Translations under genes and position numbers: made by a program | Part shown: positions 16,874 through 23,608 of the stretch, piece after piece | Position numbering within the stretch: the first letter of the stretch is position 1 | Layout: each line of letters begins with the position of its first letter | Notes under the pieces: generated by a model | Seen by the model: the letters and a program-made list of their open reading frames with translations, nothing else | Told to the model about the DNA's origin: nothing | The model's database searches: none | Source of the DNA: a virus | Direction: 5' to 3' (one strand) | Virus record (IMG/VR): IMGVR_UViG_3300030380_003667 | Location: 1-32,075 of that record | Length of the DNA stretch: 32,075 nt

Positions 16874-17677
16874 ATGATAAGGATAGGATCTGCATTTTCT
16901 GGAATCGGGGGGTTTGAAGTCGGCTTAGAGAAAAGCATTCCCGATAGCAAAACTGTTTGGCAGATAGAGCAGAACTCTTTTTGCCAGAAGGTATTGCGTA
17001 AGCATTGGCCGGATTCCAAGATATATGATGATGTACGAGAGGTAGGTGCGCACAACTTGGAGCCTGTCGATATTTTTTGTGCGGGCTTTCCGTGTCAAGA
17101 TATATCTTTAGCAGGAAAGGGAGAGGGTTTGGATGGCAAAAAGTCTGGTCTTTGGTGGGAATGTTTCAGAATCATTAGCGAGCTACGACCACGAATCATC
17201 GTGTTGGAGAACGTCGCAGCTATCACTTTTCGGGGAGGACGAGAAGTGGTTGGAAGCCTTGCCCAAATCGGGTATGACACAGAGTGGCAAGTTATATCAG
17301 CTCGGATGTTCGGTGCGCCTCATCTCAGACGTAGATGGTTTTGCGTCGGTTATACTTCCGACACCAACAGCCAAAGCAAATCAAGCAGCACCTACGATGC
17401 GCAAACATTGGAAGGGATTGTTACCAACTCCAACAGCACATTTAGCAAAAGAAACAGGAGCGCCATCGGAGTACAACAGAGACACTTTGAATCTAATATG
17501 TCACTTTCAGAAAAAGGAAAAGGATATTGGAAAAAGACAAGTCCTGTCTCCCCTCTTTGTGGAGTGGATGATGGGATTCCCGATAGGTTGGACAGACTTA
17601 GAGCGTTAGGCAATGCGATTGTTCCTCAATGCTCAGAGTATATTGGCAAGTGTATTGTCGGAAGTGGTCTTTTATAG
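16874..17677 (+). CDS. dcm-like: DNA cytosine-5 methyltransferase
   Basis: This 267 aa protein transfers a methyl group from S-adenosylmethionine to C5 of cytosine. It has motif I SAFSGIGGFEVGL (residues 6-18), motif IV AGFPCQDIS with catalytic Cys74, motif VI ENVAAI, motif VIII around APHLRRRWF and motif X LRALGNAIVPQ at the end. It is short for the family (usually 300-400 aa) because the target-recognition part is reduced. That is exactly the part overlapped by a second frame (17133-17609). The ATG at 16874 is the first start right before motif I; the frame is open further upstream but would run through the previous gene. The stop overlaps that of the opposing nuclease gene. Its likely role is protection of phage DNA from host restriction. 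Confidence 0.92.
   Translation: MIRIGSAFSGIGGFEVGLEKSIPDSKTVWQIEQNSFCQKVLRKHWPDSKIYDDVREVGAHNLEPVDIFCAGFPCQDISLAGKGEGLDGKKSGLWWECFRIISELRPRIIVLENVAAITFRGGREVVGSLAQIGYDTEWQVISARMFGAPHLRRRWFCVGYTSDTNSQSKSSSTYDAQTLEGIVTNSNSTFSKRNRSAIGVQQRHFESNMSLSEKGKGYWKKTSPVSPLCGVDDGIPDRLDRLRALGNAIVPQCSEYIGKCIVGSGLL
17133..17609 (+). CDS. Overlapping 158-aa frame nested in the methyltransferase gene
   Basis: This frame lies entirely within the methyltransferase gene, shifted by +1. It starts at ATG 17133 with GGGAGAGGG about five bases upstream. The protein is 158 aa and reads like a real conserved family. It has CWRTSQLSLFGE (24-35), LPKSGMTQSGKLYQL (43-57), LPTPTA repeated at 75-80 and 97-102, and SPLFVEWMMGFPIGWTDL (139-156). 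I recall the last block near the C terminus of many phage methyltransferases and in proteins beside them. It may therefore be a separate subunit or target-recognition partner, or a relic of an alternative methyltransferase frame. Both frames look functional over the same bases. Function is unknown. Confidence 0.6.
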   Translation: MAKSLVFGGNVSESLASYDHESSCWRTSQLSLFGEDEKWLEALPKSGMTQSGKLYQLGCSVRLISDVDGFASVILPTPTAKANQAAPTMRKHWKGLLPTPTAHLAKETGAPSEYNRDTLNLICHFQKKEKDIGKRQVLSPLFVEWMMGFPIGWTDLER

Positions 17678-18265
17678 GTCGGGCAAGAACGGTGCTTGTT
17701 TATAAATAGTTGGTATCTTGGGTTCAAACATCCTTTGTTGAATCACATATAAGTATTGATCCTCGATGTCATCTCTTGTCGGGATTTGATCAACACATCC
17801 AATGTAACCATGCACAGAAGAGGTCTTCAAAAACTTGACTCCTTCTGCCTTTGCTCTAGGAGCTTTGATCCTGTGTACATACATGGACTTGACAGCCGCA
17901 ACAAACATATCTCCATTGTACCAGTAGTGTCTGCCTGTCGGTATGTCTACATAGACGATATAGTTTGGGACGTATACCAGGTACTCTGCATATCCCATGG
18001 TAGCTGTCTGTATAATCTCAGCAAAGAAAGTTGGGTATCGATTACCACAGTTTGCAGACTTGACTTCGATCGTTCGTATGTCGTTCCCGATCTCTAGTAC
18101 TATATCGTAGGGTGTGGATTTGCTCTTGGGTAGGTGTGCATTCTTCAGTCCTTGCATGATGAAGAGAGAAAAGAAAGACTCGCTGTGATGGTTGAGCATG
18201 TCCACCACAGCGAGTTCGGATATGAGTCCGGTCTTGAGGAGTTTATGAAATGATTGGTTTGTCAT
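17672..18265 (-). CDS. PD-(D/E)XK nuclease-like protein
   Basis: This is a 197 aa protein from the ATG at 18265 (MTNQSFHKLLKTGLISELAV). The frame is open to 18328 and an earlier start there is possible, but it would overlap the primase gene by 86 bases. Core motif: TPYDIVLE then IRTIEVKSA, matching Asp-x(n)-Glu-x-Lys of the restriction-endonuclease fold, preceded by a conserved helix with GLISELAVVDML. The Glu-Val-Lys is intact, so it is probably active. It is the last gene of the leftward replication block, so a Holliday-junction or recombination nuclease is most likely. A restriction partner for the facing methyltransferase cannot be excluded. Confidence 0.7.
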   Translation of the reverse strand: MTNQSFHKLLKTGLISELAVVDMLNHHSESFFSLFIMQGLKNAHLPKSKSTPYDIVLEIGNDIRTIEVKSANCGNRYPTFFAEIIQTATMGYAEYLVYVPNYIVYVDIPTGRHYWYNGDMFVAAVKSMYVHRIKAPRAKAEGVKFLKTSSVHGYIGCVDQIPTRDDIEDQYLYVIQQRMFEPKIPTIYKQAPFLPDL

Positions 18266-20486
18266 CTTGTTCTGGGGAATAATACCATCCAGAACGATTG
18301 ACTCCATTCCTCCGACAACGCTTGCCATGGTTTTGCAGTTCGCACCCTAGCTGTTTAAGGAGAGTAGGATAAAAGTTAGGATAGGATACAGGTTTGATTG
18401 TGCGTGCGCCATACACTTGCTCAATCATATCCGAAACAGTAAAGTACTGTCCACAGTTTTCGTCCACAAACTCTTGTATAAGTGTGTCGTGTATCCCAGT
18501 CACAGTGTGTTCTTGATTTTTTTCACGTGACAACTTCTGTTCATCGGGAGTCAGCCACCACTGCTCTCCACTTTTGAATGCAGCCACAGCTTCAGCCCAT
18601 AACTGATCTCGCTCTTCAATAAGTTCAGCCTCATCGAATGCCATGTAGTCTTCCTTTCCATGACACTTGATGTACCAGTATCGACGAGATCCTGTTCGGT
18701 CTTTAAAGATTGCAACGTCTTCATCGTTTGCGCTACCCCAGTTTATGGACGAGCGTTTGACCTTCACCTCGTACTTGTCGTATGCTCTTCGGAATGTATC
18801 GGTATCGTCAGACAGGAAGTTCTTTATTGTGTTCGCGTCCTTCTTAGCCATGGCAGATAGTTCAGCCATCTCATGTATCCATGCTGTGCGTAGGATAGAC
18901 TGTCCATCTTTGTGTCCTATGTTTATGGGGCTGCTGTTGTACCAAGAGTAACCTGTTAGCTGACAGTAGCCTGCCATAACTTTGATGAACGTTCCCTTGC
19001 CATGTCCTTGTGGAGCATTTATGACAGGCATGGTATCAACTTTGCATCCAGGTTGTATCGCTCTGGCAACAGCAGCGATCATCCATTTGCGAGAATATAT
19101 CTGGTTGAGTTCGGTATTGTCACACTTGAGATACTTGTGCAGTGTGTTGTGTATTCTTTTGATTCCATCCCATTGCAATGAGTTCAGATAGTCTACTATT
19201 GGGTTGACCTCTCTTTGCTCTCCGTGTATGGCCATCGCGTGCTGCACCATTTTCAGTTCCAAGTTCCGACCTGGGAAGAACTTTTTCCGAAGGTCGCTCA
19301 TGATTCTCAGTTCGGTCACATCCATTACAGGTTGATCTCTCGTAAATAGACGTTGTCGGATCTCACATTTCCAGAGGTCAATGTTAAGACTCCATATCAT
19401 TTCGACGATGTTGTCTACAGACTTGAGATACTTCCACTGTTTGTTCCCATCAGTGTACTGCAGCTCTAAACCATTATCTGTTGTGATGCAATCCAGATGT
19501 GCTTTGCGCTCGTTGACGCACGTGAGTCTGTATCGAGCCACACCCCATAGGTCTACTGCTCTGTGGATAAAAGCACTGCCCAGTGTACCAGACCCTGGAG
19601 CATAGCACTGGTATTTCCCTTTGCGCTTATGTAGGTTAGGCCATTGCTCTACATACCAGTCAAAAGGATGTGCGTTCCCATCTGACCCAGTGATCGGATA
19701 TGTCGATGGTACGCTCAGAACTTTGTATCGTTGTCCTCCAGAAGGAGGAGGAGTATAATCCACAGGCACAGCACTACTAGTGTGTATTGGTTGTGGTCGT
19801 GTGGCGTTGGGATAAGTAGGTACATAGTCTGCCAATAGTTTGTCGATGTTAATCACGCCGCCATCTCCAAACTTACTCCACTTCTGATCTGCCCTGTCAG
19901 CACGTGCGCACGGGAAGAACCAGAACCGTGCAGGGTCTTTTGTTTGTATGTCATTCTCTGGGAAAAACTTTTGCATGGAAAACCAAACACGTTGATACTC
20001 CTTGAGTTTGATGGGACGTGACACAGGGAGAATAAGACGGAATGTGTATCCTTCTTTCAGTCCTTGTGAGTACGATGAGAATGCAGTATAACATACACCA
20101 TCTAATCTTGTGAACACACTGCGTGCTGTCTGCTCGTCAAGACCATCTAGATCCATGATGAATGCATTGACTGTATCGACAGATTCGGATTGTCGGTTCC
20201 CTTCCCTTGTAGCCCACGAAACAGGACAGAATAAAGGGACATCTTCTTTTCCACATTCTATCTTTTTTCCTGCTTTGTTTGTTAGTGTCCTCATGTTATC
20301 GACGATGATGTGACTCATGACATCGTGATGACCTGCGCGTAGGATGATCTCATGCGCATTTGATAGCTTGTTGGTTATCCACCAACGACCTTTCGGAGCA
20401 GGATGTTTTGTAGCAGGAAAAGAAATATCTTCTGCTCTCATGTTGTCGGTTGTGATGTAGTGTGTTAATGTATTTGTACTAGTCAT
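18243..20486 (-). CDS. Primase-helicase fusion (AEP-like N terminus, VapE-type helicase)
   Basis: This is a 747 aa replication protein. Residues about 95-200 resemble an archaeo-eukaryotic-type primase: FIMDLDG gives the paired Asp112/Asp114, and FRLILPVSRP and DPARFWFFPC follow. Residues about 455-670 form a virulence-associated E-type AAA+ domain with Walker A APQGHGKGT (491-499), Walker B WIHEMAEL (536-543), INWGSAND (sensor) and DRTGSRRYW (arginine finger). A central linker has aromatic and Cys residues. It should unwind DNA and lay primers for host polymerase. AAAGGA lies eight bases before the start. The start overlaps the previous stop by 8 bases. No DNA polymerase is encoded nearby. 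Confidence 0.85.
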   Translation of the reverse strand: MTSTNTLTHYITTDNMRAEDISFPATKHPAPKGRWWITNKLSNAHEIILRAGHHDVMSHIIVDNMRTLTNKAGKKIECGKEDVPLFCPVSWATREGNRQSESVDTVNAFIMDLDGLDEQTARSVFTRLDGVCYTAFSSYSQGLKEGYTFRLILPVSRPIKLKEYQRVWFSMQKFFPENDIQTKDPARFWFFPCARADRADQKWSKFGDGGVINIDKLLADYVPTYPNATRPQPIHTSSAVPVDYTPPPSGGQRYKVLSVPSTYPITGSDGNAHPFDWYVEQWPNLHKRKGKYQCYAPGSGTLGSAFIHRAVDLWGVARYRLTCVNERKAHLDCITTDNGLELQYTDGNKQWKYLKSVDNIVEMIWSLNIDLWKCEIRQRLFTRDQPVMDVTELRIMSDLRKKFFPGRNLELKMVQHAMAIHGEQREVNPIVDYLNSLQWDGIKRIHNTLHKYLKCDNTELNQIYSRKWMIAAVARAIQPGCKVDTMPVINAPQGHGKGTFIKVMAGYCQLTGYSWYNSSPINIGHKDGQSILRTAWIHEMAELSAMAKKDANTIKNFLSDDTDTFRRAYDKYEVKVKRSSINWGSANDEDVAIFKDRTGSRRYWYIKCHGKEDYMAFDEAELIEERDQLWAEAVAAFKSGEQWWLTPDEQKLSREKNQEHTVTGIHDTLIQEFVDENCGQYFTVSDMIEQVYGARTIKPVSYPNFYPTLLKQLGCELQNHGKRCRRNGVNRSGWYYSPEQDDKPIIS

Positions 20487-20712
20487 TTTTGTTTCCTTTG
20501 TTGTGATGGCTGGTGTGTGATATGGCCGGTTGAGACTCTTGTTCCCAACCGGCTTCTTTTATTAAGAGCATCATTAGGTTGTCGGCTATGAATAATCCGA
20601 GTGCCTGACGGATGCAAGCAGATGTGTTCAATCCTTTTGCATTGGCTATGGTCTGAAATGTTTCGTATGTCTTCTGGTCCATGCGTAGCATGTATGCTTT
20701 TCGTTTACTCAT
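20479..20712 (-). CDS. Ribbon-helix-helix DNA-binding protein
   Basis: This is a 77 aa protein. The start at 20712 has AAGGAGA eight bases upstream; an upstream in-frame ATG at 20736 has no such site and overlaps the previous gene. The N-terminal 45 residues fit the Arc/MetJ/CopG fold: a short strand (KAYMLRMD), then a helix (QKTYETFQTIANAKG), a turn with LNTSACIRQALGLFI and a second helix. The C-terminal tail is polar. Its stop overlaps the start of the primase gene. Such proteins commonly repress their own operon or control copy number; it is a candidate binder for the palindromes at 23584-24100. Confidence 0.75.
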   Translation of the reverse strand: MSKRKAYMLRMDQKTYETFQTIANAKGLNTSACIRQALGLFIADNLMMLLIKEAGWEQESQPAISHTSHHNKGNKND

Positions 20713-20725
20713 GTCGGGTGTCTCC

Positions 20726-20947
20726 TTATCCTGCATTACAGAATGTTATTGTGTGTTGGTCTTTGAGTACATTAATAATCTGGTTGTATGTCTCCCAAGA
20801 TACTTCCACTGATCGTGTACCCATGACTATGTAGCAGGTTGAATCATCGTCATATTTGCGCCAATGCTCTGTTCTGATCATGTGTGTCGGAACTGTATGT
20901 TGTGTATTATCTGTGTCGATAAACTGAATGAATGATAAGTTATTCAT
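20726..20947 (-). CDS. Small unknown early protein
   Basis: This is a 73 aa protein starting at the ATG at 20947 with GGAG six bases upstream; TTG at 20959 is an alternative. It has no Cys clusters or membrane segment. It reads as a small alpha/beta protein with Trp and Tyr residues (RTEHWRKYDDDSTCYIVMGT, VEVSWETYNQIINVL). It overlaps the neighbouring gene at 20940-20947. It is unknown and probably a host-takeover or replication accessory protein (inference from the block it is in). Confidence 0.65.
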   Translation of the reverse strand: MNNLSFIQFIDTDNTQHTVPTHMIRTEHWRKYDDDSTCYIVMGTRSVEVSWETYNQIINVLKDQHTITFCNAG

Positions 20948-21242
20948 GGCCATCTCCAAATGTTGGTGTGTATATCATAGTCATGTCGTACTCTCCTTTG
21001 GTCGGTTGTGTCGGTGGTGGTGGTGGTGGGAAGAAGGTTGCCTGCATTGCACGGAGCTTCCGCTTGGTGTCTATCAGTTGTTGGTGTAGCTCACCAATCA
21101 GCACCTGGCGTTCTTCCCTAATCTGGTCTGTCATGGTTTCCTGGACGCGTCGGTACGTGTCTAGATGATAGTCTATCTGTAGTTGGAGAATGTATGCATT
21201 ATGCTCTAATGATTGTCGGTGCGTGATATGTCTGTCTGTCAT
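20940..21242 (-). CDS. Coiled-coil protein with a proline run
   Basis: This is a 100 aa protein with AGGAGA about ten bases before its start. Residues about 10-68 form an almost continuous charged helix (coiled coil) rich in Gln, Arg, Glu and Leu. A run of six Pro follows (residues 72-77), then a short tail. The proline run is encoded by GGT/CCA-type repeats, so the DNA is repetitive at about 21013-21030. It may tether two partners or fold as an oligomeric rod with a flexible end. Function is unknown. Confidence 0.65.
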   Translation of the reverse strand: MTDRHITHRQSLEHNAYILQLQIDYHLDTYRRVQETMTDQIREERQVLIGELHQQLIDTKRKLRAMQATFFPPPPPPTQPTKGEYDMTMIYTPTFGDGHE

Positions 21243-21254
21243 GGTTAGTATCTC

Positions 21255-21458
21255 CTATTGATTTGATTTTTTGTGATAAAAATGATATTGCATCCATCCA
21301 TCATCTGAATCGTACTGAAAAACTATTTGCGCGTAGTATCCATCTTCACACTGCATATGTTCAAAGCGAACCCAAATAGATCTGTCATCTATTTGTTTCA
21401 CTTTATCCATTATTTTTTTGGCTTCTTTGTATGTTAAGTCTTTATATATTTTACTCAT
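21255..21458 (-). CDS. Small unknown early protein
   Basis: This is a 67 aa protein with AAGGA ten bases before its ATG. The N-terminal half is a Lys-rich helix (LTYKEAKKIMDKVKQID). The second half is a beta region ending in YHFYHKKSNQ, with one Cys, several Tyr/Phe/Trp residues and acidic patches. Its pattern (helix, then IWVRFEH and YYAQIVFQYD strands) resembles that of the 83 aa protein at 21863-22114, so the two may be paralogues. Function is unknown. Confidence 0.6.
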   Translation of the reverse strand: MSKIYKDLTYKEAKKIMDKVKQIDDRSIWVRFEHMQCEDGYYAQIVFQYDSDDGWMQYHFYHKKSNQ

Positions 21459-21470
21459 GTCGTTTTTTCC

Positions 21471-21743
21471 TTATTTGGTGTGTGTGTCGGTGGTGTCGAT
21501 TGTGTTCGAGCTAAGTGCATCCTGCACAAACTCTCTAGCAAGTTTAATGTGATAGCAAGTCTTTCCATATCTATGAGCAGGACAGTAACAAATCACACCC
21601 CAACCAGGATTTGATAGTCTTTTGTATACTCTTGTTATGGGCGTGTCATTGTCGGAGGTGTTCCATACGATTTGATAACATTGTATTGTGTGGTCGTTAA
21701 TCTTCTGTGTTCTGTTGATCATTCCTACGGGCTGTCTTTTCAT
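21471..21743 (-). CDS. SWIM-type zinc-finger protein
   Basis: This is a 90 aa protein from ATG 21743, where GGAGG is eight bases upstream; a longer frame to 21791 has no ribosome site and overlaps the small membrane gene. Residues 52-65 (CYCPAHRYGKTCYH) match Cys-x-Cys-x8-Cys-x-His, the SWIM zinc-finger spacing known for DNA- or protein-binding domains in larger enzymes. Here it is nearly the whole protein, preceded by about 50 residues of strands. It may bind DNA or a host protein during early takeover. Its start overlaps the previous stop by four bases (ATGA). Confidence 0.65.
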   Translation of the reverse strand: MKRQPVGMINRTQKINDHTIQCYQIVWNTSDNDTPITRVYKRLSNPGWGVICYCPAHRYGKTCYHIKLAREFVQDALSSNTIDTTDTHTK

Positions 21744-21853
21744 TTTGTCAACCTCCAAAACAGCATGAGAGTAGCTGTACAAATGATCCAAATGGAAAAG
21801 AATATTAACGTTGGTTTGAAAATGTTTTGTGCAAAATATATTAGTTCATTCAT
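21740..21853 (-). CDS. 37-aa single-pass membrane protein
   Basis: This is a short frame from ATG 21853 to a stop at 21740, whose TGA overlaps the start of the zinc-finger gene (ATGA). A TAGGA site lies seven bases before the start. The protein has one membrane helix at about residues 14-33 (PTLIFFSIWIICTATLMLFW) with polar ends. Position, ribosome site and coupling support a real gene. It may act on the host membrane early in infection (inference). Confidence 0.55.
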   Translation of the reverse strand: MNELIYFAQNIFKPTLIFFSIWIICTATLMLFWRLTK

Positions 21854-21862
21854 GTTTGTATC

Positions 21863-22114
21863 CTACTTAAAAGGGTTACGTGTCGTTGGGGTTGTATAAT
21901 AGAATGAATCTATGCAAGGACTATCCGAACAGTAACAAGACATGTACCACCTGCTATCATCAAAACAGTATCGAATAACAATCATGAAATATTTTTCATC
22001 TTCTACATTGTGATACATATAATCTGTGATTCGGTTATCCTGTTGAGCAATAGCGTTGAGTCTATCGTGTATTTGTTCGTATGTTAAAGGCGTGTCATAG
22101 TGTCGTGTGTACAT
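21863..22114 (-). CDS. Small unknown early protein
   Basis: This is an 83 aa protein with AGGATA about seven bases before its ATG. It starts with a helix-prone segment (PLTYEQIHDRLNAIAQQD), followed by strands (YMYHNVEDEKYFMIVIRYC) and a Cys-containing end (SCYCSDSPC) with the spacing Cys-x-Cys-x4-Cys. The Cys set might bind a metal. It resembles the 67 aa protein at 21255-21458 in layout. Unknown function. Confidence 0.6.
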   Translation of the reverse strand: MYTRHYDTPLTYEQIHDRLNAIAQQDNRITDYMYHNVEDEKYFMIVIRYCFDDSRWYMSCYCSDSPCIDSFYYTTPTTRNPFK

Positions 22115-22178
22115 GGTGTATCCTGTTTGTGCGTGTGATAGGTTGATCAGTTTAACAACATAATCAGGTTTGAATCTG

Positions 22179-23018
22179 TTATGCTATTCGTGCTATACGT
22201 GCTTTGTGCTGTGTGTTTGTTGCACCGTGTAACACTTCGGTTATTGTCTTTTGTCTCCGAGACTTACCATTGCATAGCATACAAGTTGAACACGTCATAG
22301 GGAGTCCATGCATATCTTTTTTGTCTGTACTTGCTAAGCATCTTATACCCTCTTCTTTTGCTTCCTTTTCGTTGTCAGTTACAAAGAATGTATTCCAACC
22401 TAGCGCACGCGCCTTCTCATTTTCGCGTGCGTTATCGACGCTTGCCATAAATAAATCTTGCATGTCTTGATACTCTGGTTTGTTCCATTGGTGCGTATAT
22501 CCTGTGTAGTTTTCGCAAGTAGAGAGGAGCTTAGACCATACCGAAACAGGAACCGCAGCGGGATCCCCGGCCGCTCCAACTCGGACACGAAGACCACGGA
22601 GAAACTCTTTCGAGAGAGTCATCGGAATAGCCGATTGACTCTTTGCACTTTTCCAAACACTACCAAGGTTACTCCAACGAACATAACATCCATTATTTCC
22701 GTTATATTTACAATCCCCGCAAACAGCAGAAGAACCAGAGAAATATATATCCTTTGGTGTTTCGTGTACGGGTAGAATATAAAGTTGTACGAGAGGACCC
22801 GTCTTTCCGTTGGTGCTGTCTTTCGTAAATCCTGACATGACAACCATGATAGGTGTTTCATTGTCAAGCAAAGAGATACCTTTATATAGTACAAGAGTCT
22901 CCTTATACTTGAGTGCTTTTGTAATGGCTTTGTTGAGTCCTTTGTTGACAAGATTGCGAACGATAAAAGGGCCTGTTGTGTGTTTGCTGTTAGCTATTGC
23001 TTTGATTGTATTAAACAT
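22179..23018 (-). CDS. Conserved Cys-rich phage protein, unknown function
   Basis: This is a 279 aa protein with AAAGGATA shortly before its ATG. Cys clusters are Cys100-x2-Cys103 with Cys111, Cys227, and Cys243-x2-Cys246-x2-Cys249, so a metal site or iron-sulfur centre is plausible. Recognisable blocks are CGDCKYNGNNGCYV, RVGAAGDPAAVPVSVW, YTGYTHQW and MASVDNARENEKA. I recall these as the signature of a widespread phage domain of unknown function. The final Cys cluster and a basic tail (RIARIA) could bind nucleic acid. It is the largest of the early block after the primase. The GC-rich patch at about 22545-22585 encodes the GDPAAVP motif. Confidence 0.7.
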   Translation of the reverse strand: MFNTIKAIANSKHTTGPFIVRNLVNKGLNKAITKALKYKETLVLYKGISLLDNETPIMVVMSGFTKDSTNGKTGPLVQLYILPVHETPKDIYFSGSSAVCGDCKYNGNNGCYVRWSNLGSVWKSAKSQSAIPMTLSKEFLRGLRVRVGAAGDPAAVPVSVWSKLLSTCENYTGYTHQWNKPEYQDMQDLFMASVDNARENEKARALGWNTFFVTDNEKEAKEEGIRCLASTDKKDMHGLPMTCSTCMLCNGKSRRQKTITEVLHGATNTQHKARIARIA

Positions 23019-23045
23019 TTTGTTATCCTTTGGTTGGGTGTGTTT

Positions 23046-23348
23046 TTATAGGTGAGAGTCTAGATATGATACTAGGGCCTGGATGTGTTTATAGTCTGTT
23101 ATTTTGTAGTCGGTCGTGATCTCACTATCTATTATTGGCTTGTGTTTTGACCATTCGATGATACGAAAAGTATCATATGTTTTAAAGTCACGCGTCAATA
23201 TGATTGTGATGTTATCATGGTCAAGCGTGACAAAATGCCTGCAATAGGTATAGATATAATCTTTAAAATCGGAGAACTCGTTTTTTTCACAAAGCTCATC
23301 GTATTCTGAAGCTGTAACGGGGTAGCGATTAAATAGTATCTCGGTCAT
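23046..23348 (-). CDS. Small unknown early protein
   Basis: This is a 100 aa protein with AAAGGA eight bases before its ATG, within the end of the previous short gene. It is rich in Asp, Tyr, Thr and Lys, with an acidic first half (SEYDELCEKNEFSDFKDYIY) and a strand-rich second half (ITIILTRDFKTYDTFRII). No motif is recognised. It is the second gene of the leftward block and is probably made very early. Confidence 0.65.
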   Translation of the reverse strand: MTEILFNRYPVTASEYDELCEKNEFSDFKDYIYTYCRHFVTLDHDNITIILTRDFKTYDTFRIIEWSKHKPIIDSEITTDYKITDYKHIQALVSYLDSHL

Positions 23349-23353
23349 TGGTT

Positions 23354-23530
23354 TTATCCTTTGTTAGTTTTCGGTTCAATCATTGCGAATATACAAACAA
23401 CATACATTATAATGTTAATACAATAGTGCATGCTTATTGCTTTTAATGGGTTGTCAATGATCCAAATAGAGCATTCAAAAGACAACAACAGAAGTAATAT
23501 AAAGATGAAATAATAAATGATGTCTTTCAT
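23354..23530 (-). CDS. 58-aa membrane protein, first gene of the leftward block
   Basis: ATG 23530 with AAAGGA eight bases upstream; the stop at 23354 is part of the AAAGGATAA that serves the next gene. The protein is 58 aa with two hydrophobic stretches: residues 4-18 (IIYYFIFILLLLLSF) and about 36-50 (YCINIIMYVVCIFAM), separated by a short polar loop. It may be a two-pass membrane protein. As the first gene after the leftward promoter it should be made first and could act on the host envelope, for example in exclusion (inference). Confidence 0.6.
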   Translation of the reverse strand: MKDIIYYFIFILLLLLSFECSIWIIDNPLKAISMHYCINIIMYVVCIFAMIEPKTNKG

Positions 23531-23579
23531 TGTTTGTTTCCTTTGTTTGTGTGTATGAGAGTTTTTATCTCTGCTCTAA

Positions 23580-23608
23580 TACATATATCATTTTGATATA
23601 CACGTCAA
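23580..23608 (-). promoter_or_regulatory. Leftward promoter with palindromic operator
   Basis: On the minus strand, TTGACG at 23603-23608 is a near-consensus -35 box. A -10 region lies at about 23580-23587 (TATATG or TATGTA; spacing 15-17). Position 23530, the first leftward start codon, lies about 50 bases downstream. The spacer holds the 17-bp palindrome at 23584-23600, listed separately. The -10 match is imperfect, so the exact box is uncertain. Confidence 0.55.
23584..23600. promoter_or_regulatory. 17-bp palindrome in the leftward promoter spacer
   Basis: Two perfect 7-base arms (TATATCA and TGATATA) flank TTT. The site sits between the -35 and -10 boxes, where a bound protein would block RNA polymerase. 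Candidate binders are the ribbon-helix-helix protein (20479-20712) or a host regulator. An 11-base A run follows at about 23607-23617. Confidence 0.55.

Noticed and set aside
22545-22585. GC-rich patch with GGATCC and GGCCGC resembling vector sequence
   Set aside because: It encodes the conserved-looking GDPAAVP motif in frame, so it is part of the gene.
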